A stretch of 64,000 nucleotides of DNA, from NCBI GenBank assembly GCA_035771165.1, contig JAWNZC010000470.1, forward strand, positions 1,772,001 to 1,836,000, read 5' to 3'. The notes beneath the pieces are model-generated. The model did no database searches. It was not told where the DNA came from and saw only the letters and a list, made by a program, of their open reading frames with translations. This stretch comes from Paragorgia papillata (lineage: Eukaryota > Cnidaria > Anthozoa > Scleralcyonacea > Coralliidae). This document shows, in pieces, positions 11,201 through 26,830 of this stretch; position 1 is the first letter of the stretch, and each line of letters starts with the position of its first letter. Position numbers and translations under genes: made by a program.

Positions 11201-14200
11201 CAGAATCCAGTGCTTTCCTTCCTCCGATTGTAAAAAAAAGTTTCCCCAAAGAAAGAGATTGTAATCACATTCTGCTGGTCATTGACCAAGCAAAGAAAGC
11301 TTGTCAGTCAAAACCAGTGAGCTCCATATATAACTGGAGTGATATCTGCTGGTCATTGACCAAGCAAAGATTGAACGGTTAAACATGGCGGACATGTAGG
11401 CCCAGGTATATTTCGCTACCGAAAAACGGTATATTCAACCGGGAATGCAACCGGGATACTGAAAAGTGTCTAAAACTTCTAAACGTCGCCGCAAAAAGGC
11501 TAGAGACGTATTCAAAGACCTTTTATTTATTTTTATATAGTTTTTGAGATATTTGTTGCTCATTTATAAAGGGAAAACAATAACTAAAGTCTAAATTCAT
11601 TTGATTTGTTTATTTGGCAGCCATTTTGGTGTCACATGGCTATAGTTATTTCTTTGCATTGTGTAGGTTTATACAACTTGAAGGAATCAACTGCTAAATA
11701 ATGTATAAATATGGCTTGAAATACAAAACCTTGCCAACTTTAGAACCGGCAAAAAAATGTGGCGCGTTCAGTTTCGTTCGGCGTTCAGGTTCGATTCATC
11801 GAGTTGCGTTGTAAACTGTATCGAGAGTTATCTCCAAAATACTAAGACCGTTCGATTATACCGGAATACAGTATATTGACATTGAACAAAGCAATTAACC
11901 AAATAACGTATTATGACAAAAAAATGAGAGTGTAGCTATTGTATATTGCATTAACTGTATCGAGAGTTACCGTCAACAAACTAAACCCGGTCGAATATAC
12001 CGAAAAACGGTCATATTCAACCGGGCTATGTCTAGTAATGTATTGTGACAAGAAATGAGGGTGTAACTATTGAATATTGTAACTATATCGAGAGTTACCG
12101 TCAAAAAACTAAGCCCGGTCGAATATACCGAAAAACGGTCATATTCAACCGGGCTATGTCTAGTAATGTATTTTGACAAGAAATGAGGGTGTAACTATTG
12201 TATATTGTAACTATATCGAGAGTTACCGTCAAAAAACTAAGCCCGTTCGAATATACCGAAAAACGGTAATATTCAACCGCGCTATGTCTAGTAATGTATT
12301 GTGACAAGAAATGAGGGTGTAACTATTGTATATTGTAACTATATCGAGAGTTACCATAAAAAAACTAAGCCCGGTCGAATACACCGGAATATGGCATCAT
12401 CATCATCATCATCATCATCATCGTGACATCATTAATATTATTATTTTTATCATCACCATCTTAATGACACTATCATTATCATAATCAACACCATTTCTTA
12501 TAATCATAATCAACACCATTATTATTATCATTATAATGATTACATCATCATCATCATGACATCGTTATTGTCATCGTCGTTATTATCATCATCGTGACGT
12601 CATCATTACCATGAATAGAAAGAATAGGATAGAATAGAATAGAATAGAATAGAATAGAATAGAATAGAATAGAATAGAATAGAATAGAATAGAATAGAAT
12701 AGAATAGAAGACTCTATTTACAGAGGGTGACACTAAGCAGCAAAGAGCTGATAAACTTGTGGCCCTCATAACAAATATTACTAGACATGCAATAATGATA
12801 TAACACATGATGACATTAAAGTTAACTTAAACAGAAAAAAACGACCATCTCTTCTTGTTTATCGCTTTTAATCTTTAGCAATGTATTTTTTCATGATATA
12901 ATTGTCATCATTATCATGCTCATCATCATGATGACATCATCATCATCATCACCATCATGATGACATTACAGTATCATCATCATCATCACCATGGAATCAT
13001 GATGATGACGACAATAATGTTATGATGATGAGGATGATGATAATGTTATGATGATGGTGATGATGATGATTATGATGATTTCACCATAATGATAATCATT
13101 AAAATCATGATACGATGATGATATTAATGTTATGATGGTGATCGTGATGTTGATAGTGGTGACGCTGTCATCATCATAATGATGACGATGATAAAGATGT
13201 CATGATGATGTCATCATGATAATGATAATAATGATGACCTCATCAGTCATCACTCATGACGTTAATGATGATGTTGATGTTGATGATAATGATGTCATCA
13301 TGATAGTTACACCCTCATTTCTTGTCACAATACATTACTAGACATAGCCCGGTTGAATATTACCGTTTTTCGGTATATTCGACCGGGCTTAGTTTTTTGA
13401 CGGTAACTCTCGATATAGTTACAATATACAATAGTTACACCCTCATTTCTTGTCACAATACATTACTAGACATAGCCCGGTTGAATATTACCGTTTTTCG
13501 GTATATTCGAACGGGCTTAGTTTTTTGACGGTAACTCTCGATATAGTTACAATATACAATAGTTACACCCTCATTTCTTGTCACAATACATTACTAGACA
13601 TAGCCCGGTTGAATATGACCGTTTTTCGGTATATTCGACCGGGCTTAGTTTTTTGACGGTAACTCTCGATATAGTTACAATATATATACAATAGTTACAC
13701 CTTCATTTCTTGTCACAATACATTACTAGACATATAGCCCGGTTGAATATGACCGTTTTTCGGTTAATCCGTTTTTGGGGGGCTCTAAAATTTATTTTTC
13801 TGTCTTGAGAGTTGTGAGGTTGCTTTAAAATACTAGTTGGTTTAAAAGAGTGCAGCGGAAGGGCGGCGAAACGGGGGGGGGGGCTATATCCCCCAATATT
13901 TCCAAGAAGGGGGCTAAGCCCCCCCCCAACATCTTCGACAATGGGGCTAAAAAAGGCCTAAGATTTTATGGGGGGGGGGGGCAAAATACACTTTTTATCA
14001 TTCTATTGACGAATCATTAGCCCCTCCAATAAAAAAAATCTTCCGCCGCCGCTGGGGCAGCGAAAGAAATCCTTGTATAATAAATAATGAGCAGTCTCTT
14101 ATTTGATATAACCCGGTTATTGCTATTGTTTTTAGTGTTATTTGAATAGACTTTGATGTGTAAATGCTAAATGGTACTAGTATGTGCTGTCCACCTATAT

Positions 14201-17200
14201 AACCGCCCTGCTGACCCATCGCGTGCGCCTCGTTACCAGTATTCTACCCGTCGTATTCTATTTTCTATAATGTTCTTACATGAAGTATCCAGTTATTGCC
14301 CGGTTGCATTCCCGGTTGAATGACCAGAAAATGGAAGCAAAACATACCTCGTAGGCCTGAAGAATGTATAGTTCCAGTCTCCTACGCGGTCTTTTGACCA
14401 GATCAGACTTGACCAGACCGCGTAGAAGATAACACGGGCTTCAGGCCTACATGCCCGGCACGTTGTCCGCCACAAAGATATCACTACAGTTATACATAGA
14501 ACTCACTGGTCAAAACACGGTTGAAGTCCTGCAAAAACGTGCATTGAGAATTATTTTAATTTCCTTAAGTTATAGAGAAGCTTTGGGCTGTACAAAGATT
14601 TTAACTTTAAAGGAACGCCGTGAAAACTTATCTGATAATTTTTTTAAGAACAATCACAATATATTGATATTTTGTTATTCCGCTTATCTATCATGAATGT
14701 TTCCCCTGTATTTCTTTTTTAACAAAGTTGATATATAAATTCAACCTTTAATGTCTTTAGATATCAATGAATGTGAATTGGGAACTGATAATTGTCATTC
14801 TGATGGTTTCTGCACTAACAATGATGGATCATTCACATGCATATGTAACAATGGATACACTGGAAACGGTTTGGAGTGCCAAGGTACATTCAAGCTTTTT
14901 GTTATTTTTTCAACGTATATTTTAATTTTTTCCTTGCATGTCTATGTTAAATGTTTCGTAGTATTTTCTTGTCAACTAAATTTAATTTTTTTCAAATCAA
15001 CTTTTACTCTAGATATAAATGAATGTACATCACATACTGACAACTGTCATTCGGATGCATTCTGTACTAACAATAACGCATCATTCACTTGCACGTGTAA
15101 CAATGGATACACTGGAAACGGTTTGGAGTGCCAAGGTACATTTAATCTTTTAAAATTATTTTTACACGTATTTCTATTTTTTTATTCAGCTTATCTATCA
15201 TAGATGTTTCCCCATTATTTCTTTTTTAACAAAGTTGATATATAAATTCAACCCTTGATGTCTTTAGATATCAATGAATGTGAATTGGGAACTGATAATT
15301 GTCATTTGGATGCATTCTGTACTAACAACAACGGATCATTCACTTGCACATGTAACAATGGATTCACTGGAAACGGCTTGCAATGCGATGGTACATTTAA
15401 TCTTTTTAAATTATTTTTTAGACGTATTTATATTTTTTTATTCCGCTTATCTATCACTTAATGTGTTTAGATATCAATGAATGTGAATTGGGAACTGATA
15501 ATTGTCATTTGGATGCATTCTGTACTAACAACAACGCATCATTCACTTGCACGTGTAACAATGGATACACTGGAAACGGTTTGGAGTGCCAAGGTACATT
15601 TAATCTTTTTAAATTATTTTTTAGACGTAATTATATTTTTATTCCGCTTATCTATCATAAATGTTTCCCCAGTATTTCCTTTTTAACAAAGTTGATATTT
15701 AAATTCAACCTTTAATGTCTTCAGATATCAATGAATGTGAATTGGGAACTGATAATTGTCATTCGGATGCTTCCTGTACTAACTATAACGGATCATTCAC
15801 TTGCACGTGTAACAATGGATTCACTGGAAGCGGCTTGCAATGCGATGGTACATTTAATCATTTAAAAATATTTTTTAGGCGTATTTATATTTTTTTGTTC
15901 CGCTTATCTATCATAAATGTTTTCCCAGTATTTCCTTTTTAACAAAGTGGATATTTAAATTCAACCTTTAATGTCTTTAGATATCAATGAATGTGAATTG
16001 GGAACTGATAATTGTCATTCTGATGCTTTCTGCACTAACCATGATGGATCATTCACATGCACATGTAAAAATGGATACACTGGAAACGGTTTGGAGTGCC
16101 AAGGTACATTCAAGTTTTTTGTTATTTTTTCAACGTATATTTTAATTTTTTCCTTGCATGTCTATGTTAAATGTTTCGTAGTATTTTCTTGTCAACTAAA
16201 TTTAATTTTTTTCAAATCAACTTTTACTCTAGATATAAATGAATGTACATCACATACTGACAACTGTCATTCGGATGCATTCTGTACTAACAATAACGCA
16301 TCATTCACTTGCACGTGTAACAATGGATACACTGGAAACGGTTTGGAGTGCCAAGGTACATTTAATCTTTTAAAATTATTTTTACACGTATTTCTATTTT
16401 TTTATTCAGCTTATCTATCATAGATGTTTCCCCATTATTTCTTTTTTAACAAAGTTGATATATAAATTCAACCCTTGATGTCTTTAGATATCAATGAATG
16501 TGAATTGGGAACTGATAATTGTCATTTGGATGCATTCTGTACTAACAACAACGGATCATTCACTTGCACATGTAACAATGGATTCACTGGAAACGGCTTG
16601 CAATGCGATGGTACATTTAATCTTTTTAAATTATTTTTTAGACGTATTTATATTTTTTTATTCCGCTTATCTATCACTTAATGTGTTTAGATATCAATGA
16701 ATGTGAATTGGGAACTGATAATTGTCATTTGGATGCATTCTGTACTAACAACAACGCATCATTCACTTGCACGTGTAACAATGGATACACTGGAAACGGT
16801 TTGGAGTGCCAAGGTACATTTAATCTTTTTAAATTATTTTTTAGACGTAATTATATTTTTATTCCGCTTATCTATCATAAATGTTTCCCCAGTATTTCCT
16901 TTTTAACAAAGTTGATATTTAAATTCAACCTTTAATGTCTTCAGATATCAATGAATGTGAATTGGGAACTGATAATTGTCATTCGGATGCTTCCTGTACT
17001 AACTATAACGGATCATTCACTTGCACGTGTAACAATGGATTCACTGGAAGCGGCTTGCAATGCGATGGTACATTTAATCATTTAAAAATATTTTTTAGGC
17101 GTATTTATATTTTTTGTTCCGCTTATCTATCATAAATGTTTTCCCAGTATTTCCTTTTTAACAAAGTGGATATTTAAATTCAACCTTTAATGTCTTTAGA

Positions 17201-20200
17201 TATCAATGAATGTGAATTGGGAACTGATAATTGTCATTCTGATGCTTTCTGCACTAACCATGATGGATCATTCACATGCACATGTAAAAATGGATACACT
17301 GGAAACGGTTTGGAGTGCCAAGGTACATTCAAGTTTTTTGTTATTTTTTCAACGTATATTTTAATTTTTTCCTTGCATGTCTATGTTAAATGTTTCGTAG
17401 TATTTTCTTGTCAACTAAATTTAATTTTTTTCAAATCAACTTTTACTCTAGATATAAATGAATGTACATCACATACTGACAACTGTCATTCGGATGCATT
17501 CTGTACTAACAATAACGCATCATTCACTTGCACGTGTAACAATGGATACACTGGAAACGGTTTGGAGTGCCAAGGTACATTTAATCTTTTAAAATTATTT
17601 TTACACGTATTTCTATTTTTTTATTCAGCTTATCTATCATAGATGTTTCCCCATTATTTCTTTTTTAACAAAGTTGATATATAAATTCAACCCTTGATGT
17701 CTTTAGATATCAATGAATGTGAATTGGGAACTGATAATTGTCATTTGGATGCATTCTGTACTAACAACAACGGATCATTCACTTGCACATGTAACAATGG
17801 ATTCACTGGAAACGGCTTGCAATGCGATGGTACATTTAATCTTTTTAAATTATTTTTTAGACGTATTTATATTTTTTTATTCCGCTTATCTATCACTTAA
17901 TGTGTTTAGATATCAATGAATGTGAATTGGGAACTGATAATTGTCATTTGGATGCATTCTGTACTAACAACAACGCATCATTCACTTGCACGTGTAACAA
18001 TGGATACACTGGAAACGGTTTGGAGTGCCAAGGTACATTTAATCTTTTTAAATTATTTTTTAGACGTAATTATATTTTTATTCCTCTTATCTATCATAAA
18101 TGTTTCCCCAGTATTTCCTTTTTAACAAAGTTGATATTTAAATTCAACCTTTAATGTCTTCAGATATCAATGAATGTGAATTGGGAACTGATAATTGTCA
18201 TTCGGATGCTTCCTGTACTAACTATAACGGATCATTCACTTGCACGTGTAACAATGGATTCACTGGAAGCGGCTTGCAATGCGATGGTACATTTAATCAT
18301 TTAAAAATATTTTTTAGGCGTATTTATATTTTTTTGTTCCGCTTATCTATCATAAATGTTTTCCCAGTATTTCCTTTTTAACAAAGTGGATATTTAAATT
18401 CAACCTTTAATGTCTTTAGATATCAATGAATGTGAATTGGGAACTGATAATTGTCATTCTGATGCTTTCTGCACTAACCATGATGGATCATTCACATGCA
18501 CATGTAAAAATGGATACACTGGAAACGGTTTGGAGTGCCAAGGTACATTCAAGTTTTTTGTTATTTTTTCAACGTATATTTTAATTTTTTCCTTGCATGT
18601 CTATGTTAAATGTTTCGTAGTATTTTCTTGTCAACTAAATTAAATTTTTTTCAAATCAACTTTTACTCTAGATATAAATGAATGTACATCACATACTGAC
18701 AACTGTCATTCGGATGCATTCTGTACTAACAATAACGCATCATTCACTTGCACGTGTAACAATGGATACACTGGAAACGGTTTGGAGTGCCAAGGTACAT
18801 TTAATCTTTTAAAATTATTTTTATACGTATTTCTATATTTTTATTCAGCTTATCTATCATAGATGTTTCCCCATTATTTCTTTTTTAACAAAGTTGATAT
18901 ATAAATTCAGCCTTTGATGTCTCTAGATATCAATGAATGTGAATTGGGAACTGGTAATTGTCATTTGGATGCATTCTGTACTAACAACAACGGATCATTC
19001 ACTTGCACATGTAACAATGGATTCACTGGAAACGGCTTGCAATGCGATGGTACATTTAATATTTTTAAATTATATTTTAGACGTATTTATATTTTTTTAT
19101 TCCAGTTATCTATCACTTAATGTGTTTAGATATCAATGAATGTGAATTGGGAACTGATAATTGTCATTTGGATGCATTCTGTACTAACAACAACGCATCA
19201 TTCACTTGCACGTGTAACAATGGATTCACTGGAAGCGGCTTGCAATGCGATGGTACATTTAATCATTTAAAAATATTTTTTAGGCGTATTTATATTTTTT
19301 TGTTCCGCTTATCTATCATAAATGTTTCCCAGTATTTCCTTTTTAACAAAGTGGATATTTAAATTCAACCTTTAATGTCTTTAGATATCAATGAATGTGA
19401 ATTGGGAACTGATAATTGTCATTCTGATGCTTTCTGCACTAACCATGATGGATCATTCACATGCACATGTAAAAATGGATACACTGGAAACGGGTTGGAG
19501 TGCCAAGGTACATTTAATTCTTTAAATTATTTTTTAGAATTAATTATATATTTTTATTCCGCTTATCTATCATAGATGTTTTCCCATTATTTCTTTTTTA
19601 ACAAAGTTGATATATAAATTCAACCCTTAATGTCTTTAGATATCAATGAATGTGAATTGGGAACTGATAATTGTCATTCGGATGCATTCTGTACTAGCAA
19701 TAACGGATCATTCACTTGCACGTGTAACAATGGATTCTCTGGAAACGGCTTGCAATGCGATGGTACATTTAATCTTTCATAAATTATTTTTTAGACGTAT
19801 TTCTATTTTTTTATTCAGCTTATCTATCATAGATGTTTCCCCATTATTTCTTTTTTAACAAAGTTGATATATAAATTCAGCCCTTAATGTCTTTAGATAT
19901 CAATGAATGTGAATTGGGAACTGATAATTGTCATTTGGATGCATTCTGTACTAACAACAACGGATCATTCACTTGCACATGTAACAATGGATTCACTGGA
20001 AACGGCTTGCAATGCGATGGTACATTTAATATTTTAAAATTATTTTTTAGACGTATTTATATTTTTTTATTCCGCTTATCTATCACTTAATGTGTTTAGA
20101 TATCAATGAATGTGAATTGGGAACTGATAATTGTCATTTGGATGCATTCTGTACTAACAACAACGCATCATTCACTTGCACGTGTAACAATGGATACACT

Positions 20201-23200
20201 GGAAACGGGTTGCAATGCGATGGTACATTTAAACTTTTTAAATTATTTTTTAGCCGTATTGATATTTTGTTATTCCGCTTATCTATCATGAATGTTTCCC
20301 CTGTATTTCTTTTTTAACAAGGTTGATATATAAATTCAACCTTTAATGTCTTTAGATATCAATGAATGTGAATTGGGAACTGATAATTGTCATTCTGATG
20401 GTTTCTGCACTAACAATGATGGATCATTCACATGCATATGTAACAATGGATACACTGGAAACGGTTTGGAGTGCCAAGGTACATTCAAGTTTTTTGTTAT
20501 TTTTTCAACGTATATTTTAATTTTTTCCTTGCATGTCTATGTTAAATGTTTCGTAGTATTTTCTTGTCAACTAAATTTATTTTTTTTCAAATCAACTTTT
20601 ACTCTAGATATAAATGAATGTACATCACATACTGACAACTGTCATTCGGATGCATTCTGTACTAACAATAACGCATCATTCACTTGCACGTGTAACAAAG
20701 GATACACTGGAAACGGTTTGGAGTGCCAAGGTACATTTAATCTTTTAAAATTATTTTTACACGTATTTGTATTTTTTTATTCAGCTTATCTATCATAGAT
20801 GTTTCCCCATTATTTCTTTTTTAACAAAGTTGATATATAAATTCAGCCCTTGATGTCTTTAGATATCAATGAATGTGAATTGGGAACTGATAATTGTCAT
20901 TTGGATGCATTCTGTACTAACAACAACGGATCATTCACTTGCACATGTAACAATGGATTCACTGGAAACGGCTTGCAATGCGATGGTACATTTAATCTTT
21001 TTAAATTATTTTTTTGACGTATTTATATTTTTTTATTCCGCTTATCTATCACTTAATGTGTTTAGATATCAATGAATGTGAATTGGGAACTGATAATTGT
21101 CATTTGGATGCATTCTGTACTAACAACAACGCATCATTCACTTGCACGTGTAACAATGGATACACTGGAAACGGTTTGGAGTGCCAAGGTACATTTAATC
21201 TTTTTAAATTATTTTTTAGACGTAATTATATTTTTATTCCGCTTATCTATCATAAATGTTTCCCCAGTATTTCCTTTTTAACAAAGTTGATATTTAAATT
21301 CAACCTTTAATGTCTTTAGATATCAATGAATGTGAATTGGGAACTGATAATTGTCATTCGGATGCTTTCTGTACTAACTATAACGGATCATTCACTTGCA
21401 CGTGTAACAATGGATTCACTGGAAACGGCTTGCAATGCGATGGTACATTTAATCTTTCATAAATTATTTTTTAGACGTATTTCTATTTTTTTATTCAGCT
21501 TATCTATCATAGATGTTTTCCCATTATTTCGTTTTTAACAAAGTTGATATATAAATTCAGCCCTTAATGTCTTTAGATATCAATGAATGTGAATTGGGAA
21601 CTGATAATTGTCATTTGGATGCATTCTGTACTAACAACAACGGATCATTCACTTGCACATGTAACAATGGATTCACTGGAAACGGCTTGCAATGCGATGG
21701 TACATTTAATATTTTAAAATTATTTTTTAGACGTATTTATATTTTTTTATTCCGCTTATCTATCACTTAATGTGTTTAGATATCAATGAATGTGAATTGG
21801 GAACTGATAATTGTCATTTGGATGCATTCTGTACTAACAACAACGCATCATTCACTTGCACGTGTAACAATGGATACACTGGAAACGGGTTGCAATGCGA
21901 TGGTACATTTAAACTTTTTAAATTATTTTTTAGCCGTATTGATATTTTGTTATTCCGCTTATCTATCATGAATGTTACCCCTGTATTTCTTTTTTAACAA
22001 GGTTGATATATAAATTCAACCTTTAATGTCTTTAGATATCAATGAATGTGAATTGGGAACTGATAATTGTCATTCTGATGGTTTCTGCACTAACAATGAT
22101 GGATCATTCACATGCATATGTAACAATGGATACACTGGAAACGGTTTGGAGTGCCAAGGTACATTCAAGTTTTTTGTTATTTTTTCAACGTATATTTTAA
22201 TTTTTTCCTTGCATGTCTATGTTAAATGTTTCGTAGTATTTTCTTGTCAACTAAATTTATTTTTTTTCAAATCAACTTTTACTCTAGATATAAATGAATG
22301 TACATCACATACTGACAACTGTCATTCGGATGCATTCTGTACTAACAATAACGCATCATTCACTTGCACGTGTAACAATGGATACACTGGAAACGGTTTG
22401 GAGTGCCAAGGTACATTTAATCTTTTAAAATTATTTTTACACGTATTTGTATTTTTTTATTCAGCTTATCTATCATAGATGTTTCCCCATTATTTCTTTT
22501 TTAACAAAGTTGATATATAAATTCAGCCCTTGATGTCTTTAGATATCAATGAATGTGAATTGGGAACTGATAATTGTCATTTGGATGCATTCTGTACTAA
22601 CAACAACGGATCATTCACTTGCACATGTAACAATGGATTCACTGGAAACGGCTTGCAATGCGATGGTACATTTAATCTTTTTAAATTATTTTTTTGACGT
22701 ATTTATATTTTTTTATTCCGCTCATCTATCACTTAATGTGTTTAGATATCAATGAATGTGAATTGGGAACTGATAATTGTCATTTGGATGCATTCTGTAC
22801 TAACAACAACGCATCATTCACTTGCACGTGTAACAATGGATACACTGGAAACGGTTTGGAGTGCCAAGGTACATTTAATCTTTTTAAATTATTTTTTAGA
22901 CGTAATTATATTTTTATTCCGCTTATCTATCATAAATGTTTCCCCAGTATTTCCTTTTTAACAAAGTTGATATTTAAATTCAACCTTTAATGTCTTTAGA
23001 TATCAATGAATGTGAATTGGGAACTGATAATTGTCATTCGGATGCTTTCTGTACTAACTATAACGGATCATTCACTTGCACGTGTAACAATGGATTCACT
23101 GGAAGCGGCTTGCAATGCGATGGTACATTTAATCATTTAAAAATATTTTTTAGGCGTATTTATATTTTTTTGTTCCGCTTATCTATCATAAATGTTTTCC

Positions 23201-26200
23201 CAGTATTTGCTTTTTAACAAAGTGGATATTTAAATTCAACCTTTAATGTCTTTAGATATCAATGAATGTGAATTGGGAACTGATAATTGTCATTCTGATG
23301 CTTTCTGCACTAACCATGATGGATCATTCACATGCACATGTAAAAATGGATACACTGGAAACGGTTTGGAGTGCCAGGGTACATTCAAGTTTTTTGTTAT
23401 TTTTTCAACGTATATTTTAATTTTTTCCTTGCATGTCTATGTTAAATGTTTCGTAGTATTTTCTTGTCAACTAAATTTAATTTTTTTCAAATCAACTTTT
23501 ACTCTAGATATAAATGAATGTACATCACATACTGACAACTGTCATTCGGATGCATTCTGTACTAACAATAACGCATCATTCACTTGCACGTGTAACAATG
23601 GATACACTGGAAACGGTTTGGAGTGCCAAGGTACATTTAATCTTTTAAAATTATTTTTACACGTATTTCTATTATTTTATTCAGCTTATCTATCATAGAT
23701 GTTTCCCCATTATTTCTTTTTTAACAAAGTTGATATATAAATTCAGCCCTTGATGTCTTTAGATATCAATGAATGTGAATTGGGAACTGATAATTGTCAT
23801 TTGGATGCATTCTGTACTAACAACAACGCATCATTCACTTGCACGTGTAACAATGGATACACTGGAAACGGTTTGGAGTGCCAAGGTACATTTAATCTTT
23901 TAAAATTATTTTTTAGACGTAATTATATTTTTATTCCGCTTATCTATCATAGATGTTTCCCCAGTATTTCTTTTTTAACAAAGTTGATATATAAATTCAA
24001 CCCTTAATGTCTCTAGATATCAATGAATGTGACTTAGGAACTGCCAACTGTCATTCGGATGCTTTCTGTACTAACTATAACGGATCATTCACTTGCACAT
24101 GTAACAATGGATTCACTGGAAACGGCTTGCAATGCGATGGTACATTTAATCATTTTAAAATATTTTTTAGGCGTATTTATATATTTTTGTTCCGCTTATC
24201 TATCATTAATGTTTCCCCAGTATTTCTTTTTTAACAAAGTTGATATTTAAATTCAACCTTTAATGTCTTTAGATATCAATGAATGTGAATTGGGAACTGA
24301 TAATTGTCATTCGGATGCCTTCTGCACTAACAATAATGGATCATTTACTTGCACATGTAACAACGGATACTCTGGAAACGGAATATATTGCGAAGGTATC
24401 GTATATCTTTAGCTAGCATTTTGCTTTTTGTATTTCGTTTGTGTCAAAATTAAATTTTTATTCAAAAGACCAGAAAAGCAGATTTTAGTAACAGGTGGAC
24501 AAATTGTTTGCGCGTGCGCGAATAATTAAATCTTGCAAATTTCGTGGACAACACGCGTGATAATTTTTCCGCCCACGAAAGATAAACAAAATGGTGTTAC
24601 CGAAAAATATATTTCCCTTCGTAGTGTTATTTCTTTCTTTATAGGCTTAGATTTGATCACTGTGGCAGTAAATGTTAATTCGAAACTTCAATGTGTCGTT
24701 TGCGGGAGAAAGGATTTACATGTAAAAACTAAAACAAGAAAGTTTTACAACGTAAACTCGAACGCGGTGTCCGTAACCGTAAACATTCGGCGAAGTACAA
24801 GTCAAGTTCCAAGTTGAGCATTTTCATTGCCCGAAAATTTTACCATTCGCTATTTTCAACTGTTTTCAAGGTAACACACAAGGTCTCAAAATAAAGTGTA
24901 GCATACAAAGAATGTTTTAAACCCTGTTTGGTTTTGAAGCCACGGTAAAAATATTAAAATATTTGTATGTTTTCTTCGCAAGCCACGATAAATTATACCA
25001 TAAAACAACAGAAAAATTTAACTTCATCAAGCAGAAGAAAAAAATATTGGGATTTCCAAAAGAATGCATATACTGTCATCTTTAACAACAAAACTATGAA
25101 ACAGAAATGTTCCTACAATAATTTAAAGGAAACAAAATACTAGTTGAAGCCATCGGCGAATTTTTCGACAATATCTAATTGACGAGGCATTTTCCTATAT
25201 ACTGTAATTGTTAAATTACGAATTTCGACGCCTAACGCCTTGTATTTAATGCTTGATCTGTTGAAATTAACCTCTTAAACATTTTGTGGATAAAAAAAAA
25301 TGTATAAATAACTGATTTCAATTTACCATGAATTCGTAGATAAAATTTAAGCTGCTCGATCGGGGTAAGCAACATGTGTTCGATGATGCAAAATGCAATT
25401 TTTTCCATGTTTACTTCGCAGAATCCAGTGCTTTCCTTCCTCCAATTGTAAAAAAAGTTTCCCCAAAGAAAGAGACTGTAATCACATTCGAAAAGAAAAA
25501 GGGCTCGATTGTACACTTCTGGTGTAAATAAAGAAAGCTTATCAGTCAAAACCAGTGAGCTCCATATATAACTGGAGTGATATCTGCTGGTCATTGACCA
25601 AGCAAAAATTGAACGGTTAAACATGGCGGACATGTAGGCCTGAAGTATGTATAGTTCCAGTCTCCTACGCGGTCTTTTGACCAGATCAGACTTGACCAGA
25701 CCGCGTAGAAGACTGGAACTATACATACTTCAGGCCTTGCATGCCCGGCACGTTCTTCGCCACAACGATATCACTCGAGTTATATATAGAGGTCACATTG
25801 ATTTACGCCTGCAATTTCTTGGTTAGCGCAGACAAATTGCCCACCTGTTGATTTTAGTCCGAACAAACTTTACTGCATTTTTTAAAAAATAGTTGAGACC
25901 AATTTAGGAAATTTATGTTATTCTGCATATCTTTATTACATGCTTTCCTGCTTCGTTATTAATCCCCGAATATATATATATTTATAAAATAGGTTGCGTC
26001 TTACGCACGCTGTGATTGGTCAATTACCGTGTTTATATCAGGCTATGTAAACACGGTTGTGATGTCACGGCACATTTTTTAGCCTTATTTCATAAAAGAA
26101 ATAGAAAATGGATGCCCTGTGTTTATATAACCTGATGCAAACACTCGAGTGAGTTGGGAGAATTCGAAAGTACTTATGTAAACCCTCGCCTACGGCTCGG

Positions 26201-26291
26201 GTTCACATAAACTTTCGAAATTCTCCCAACTCACTCTCGTGTGTTTGCATCAGGCTATATAAACACGGGCGGCCAATTTTCTATTTCTTAA

Positions 26292-26324
<33 letters not shown>

Positions 26325-26830
26325 GATGTTACTCCGAGTGACGAACAATACCGGTCAAGTAGAGAAAACTCTACTTGGCCCGGCTGGGATTTGACCTGTA
26401 GTTCAGTCGGTAGAGCGTCGCACTAGTAAACCGAAGGTCGCGGGTTCGAATCCCAGCCGGGCCAAGTAGAGTTTTCTCTTCTTGTCCGGTATGGTTCGTC
26501 ACTCGGAGTAACACCTAATATCATTATTCTTCACTCGAGTTCATTGTCCCATAATAATTGTTCTAAATCTACATGTATAAAGACTAATGTCTCGATATTG
26601 AAGAAACTAGTATCTGTTTCGAAATATCAAATAACAACCCAAGTACCATCATTCGACCAGCTGCTCTCAACTTGACCTGTAGCTCAGTCGGTAGAGCGTT
26701 GGACTAGTAAACCGAAGGTCGCGGGCTCGAATCCCAGCTGGGCCAAGTAGAGTTTTCTATACTTGACCGGTATGGTTCGTCACTCGGACCTAATATCATT
26801 ATACTTCACCCGAGTTCACTGTCCCATAAT

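Larger units (their letters stand above)
11403..14350. mobile_element. Foldback-type element 2, with tandem-repeat arms (~2.95 kb)
   Basis: The ends are inverted: left CAGGTATATTTCGCTACC, right (reverse complement) GAGGTATGTTTTGCTTCC. GTAGGCC is duplicated at 11396-11402 and 14351-14357, a probable 7-8-bp target site. The arms contain a 128-bp tandem repeat in opposite orientations (about 11815-12395 and 13300-13768). Further out, AACCGGGAATGCAACCGGG (11437-11455) is mirrored near 14296-14325. The centre is ATC-rich low-complexity DNA. No transposase ORF is visible, so it is non-autonomous. Arms made of subrepeats are characteristic of foldback transposons such as Drosophila FB. It sits inside a hairpin MITE. 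Confidence 0.7.

Noticed and set aside
11815..13768. CRISPR-like array
   Set aside because: 128-bp direct repeats without spacers, in animal DNA, arranged as inverted arms of a mobile element.
26392..26744. Two functional tRNA-Thr genes
   Set aside because: Acceptor and T stems have several mismatches, and both copies share a non-tRNA body, which marks them as SINE heads.
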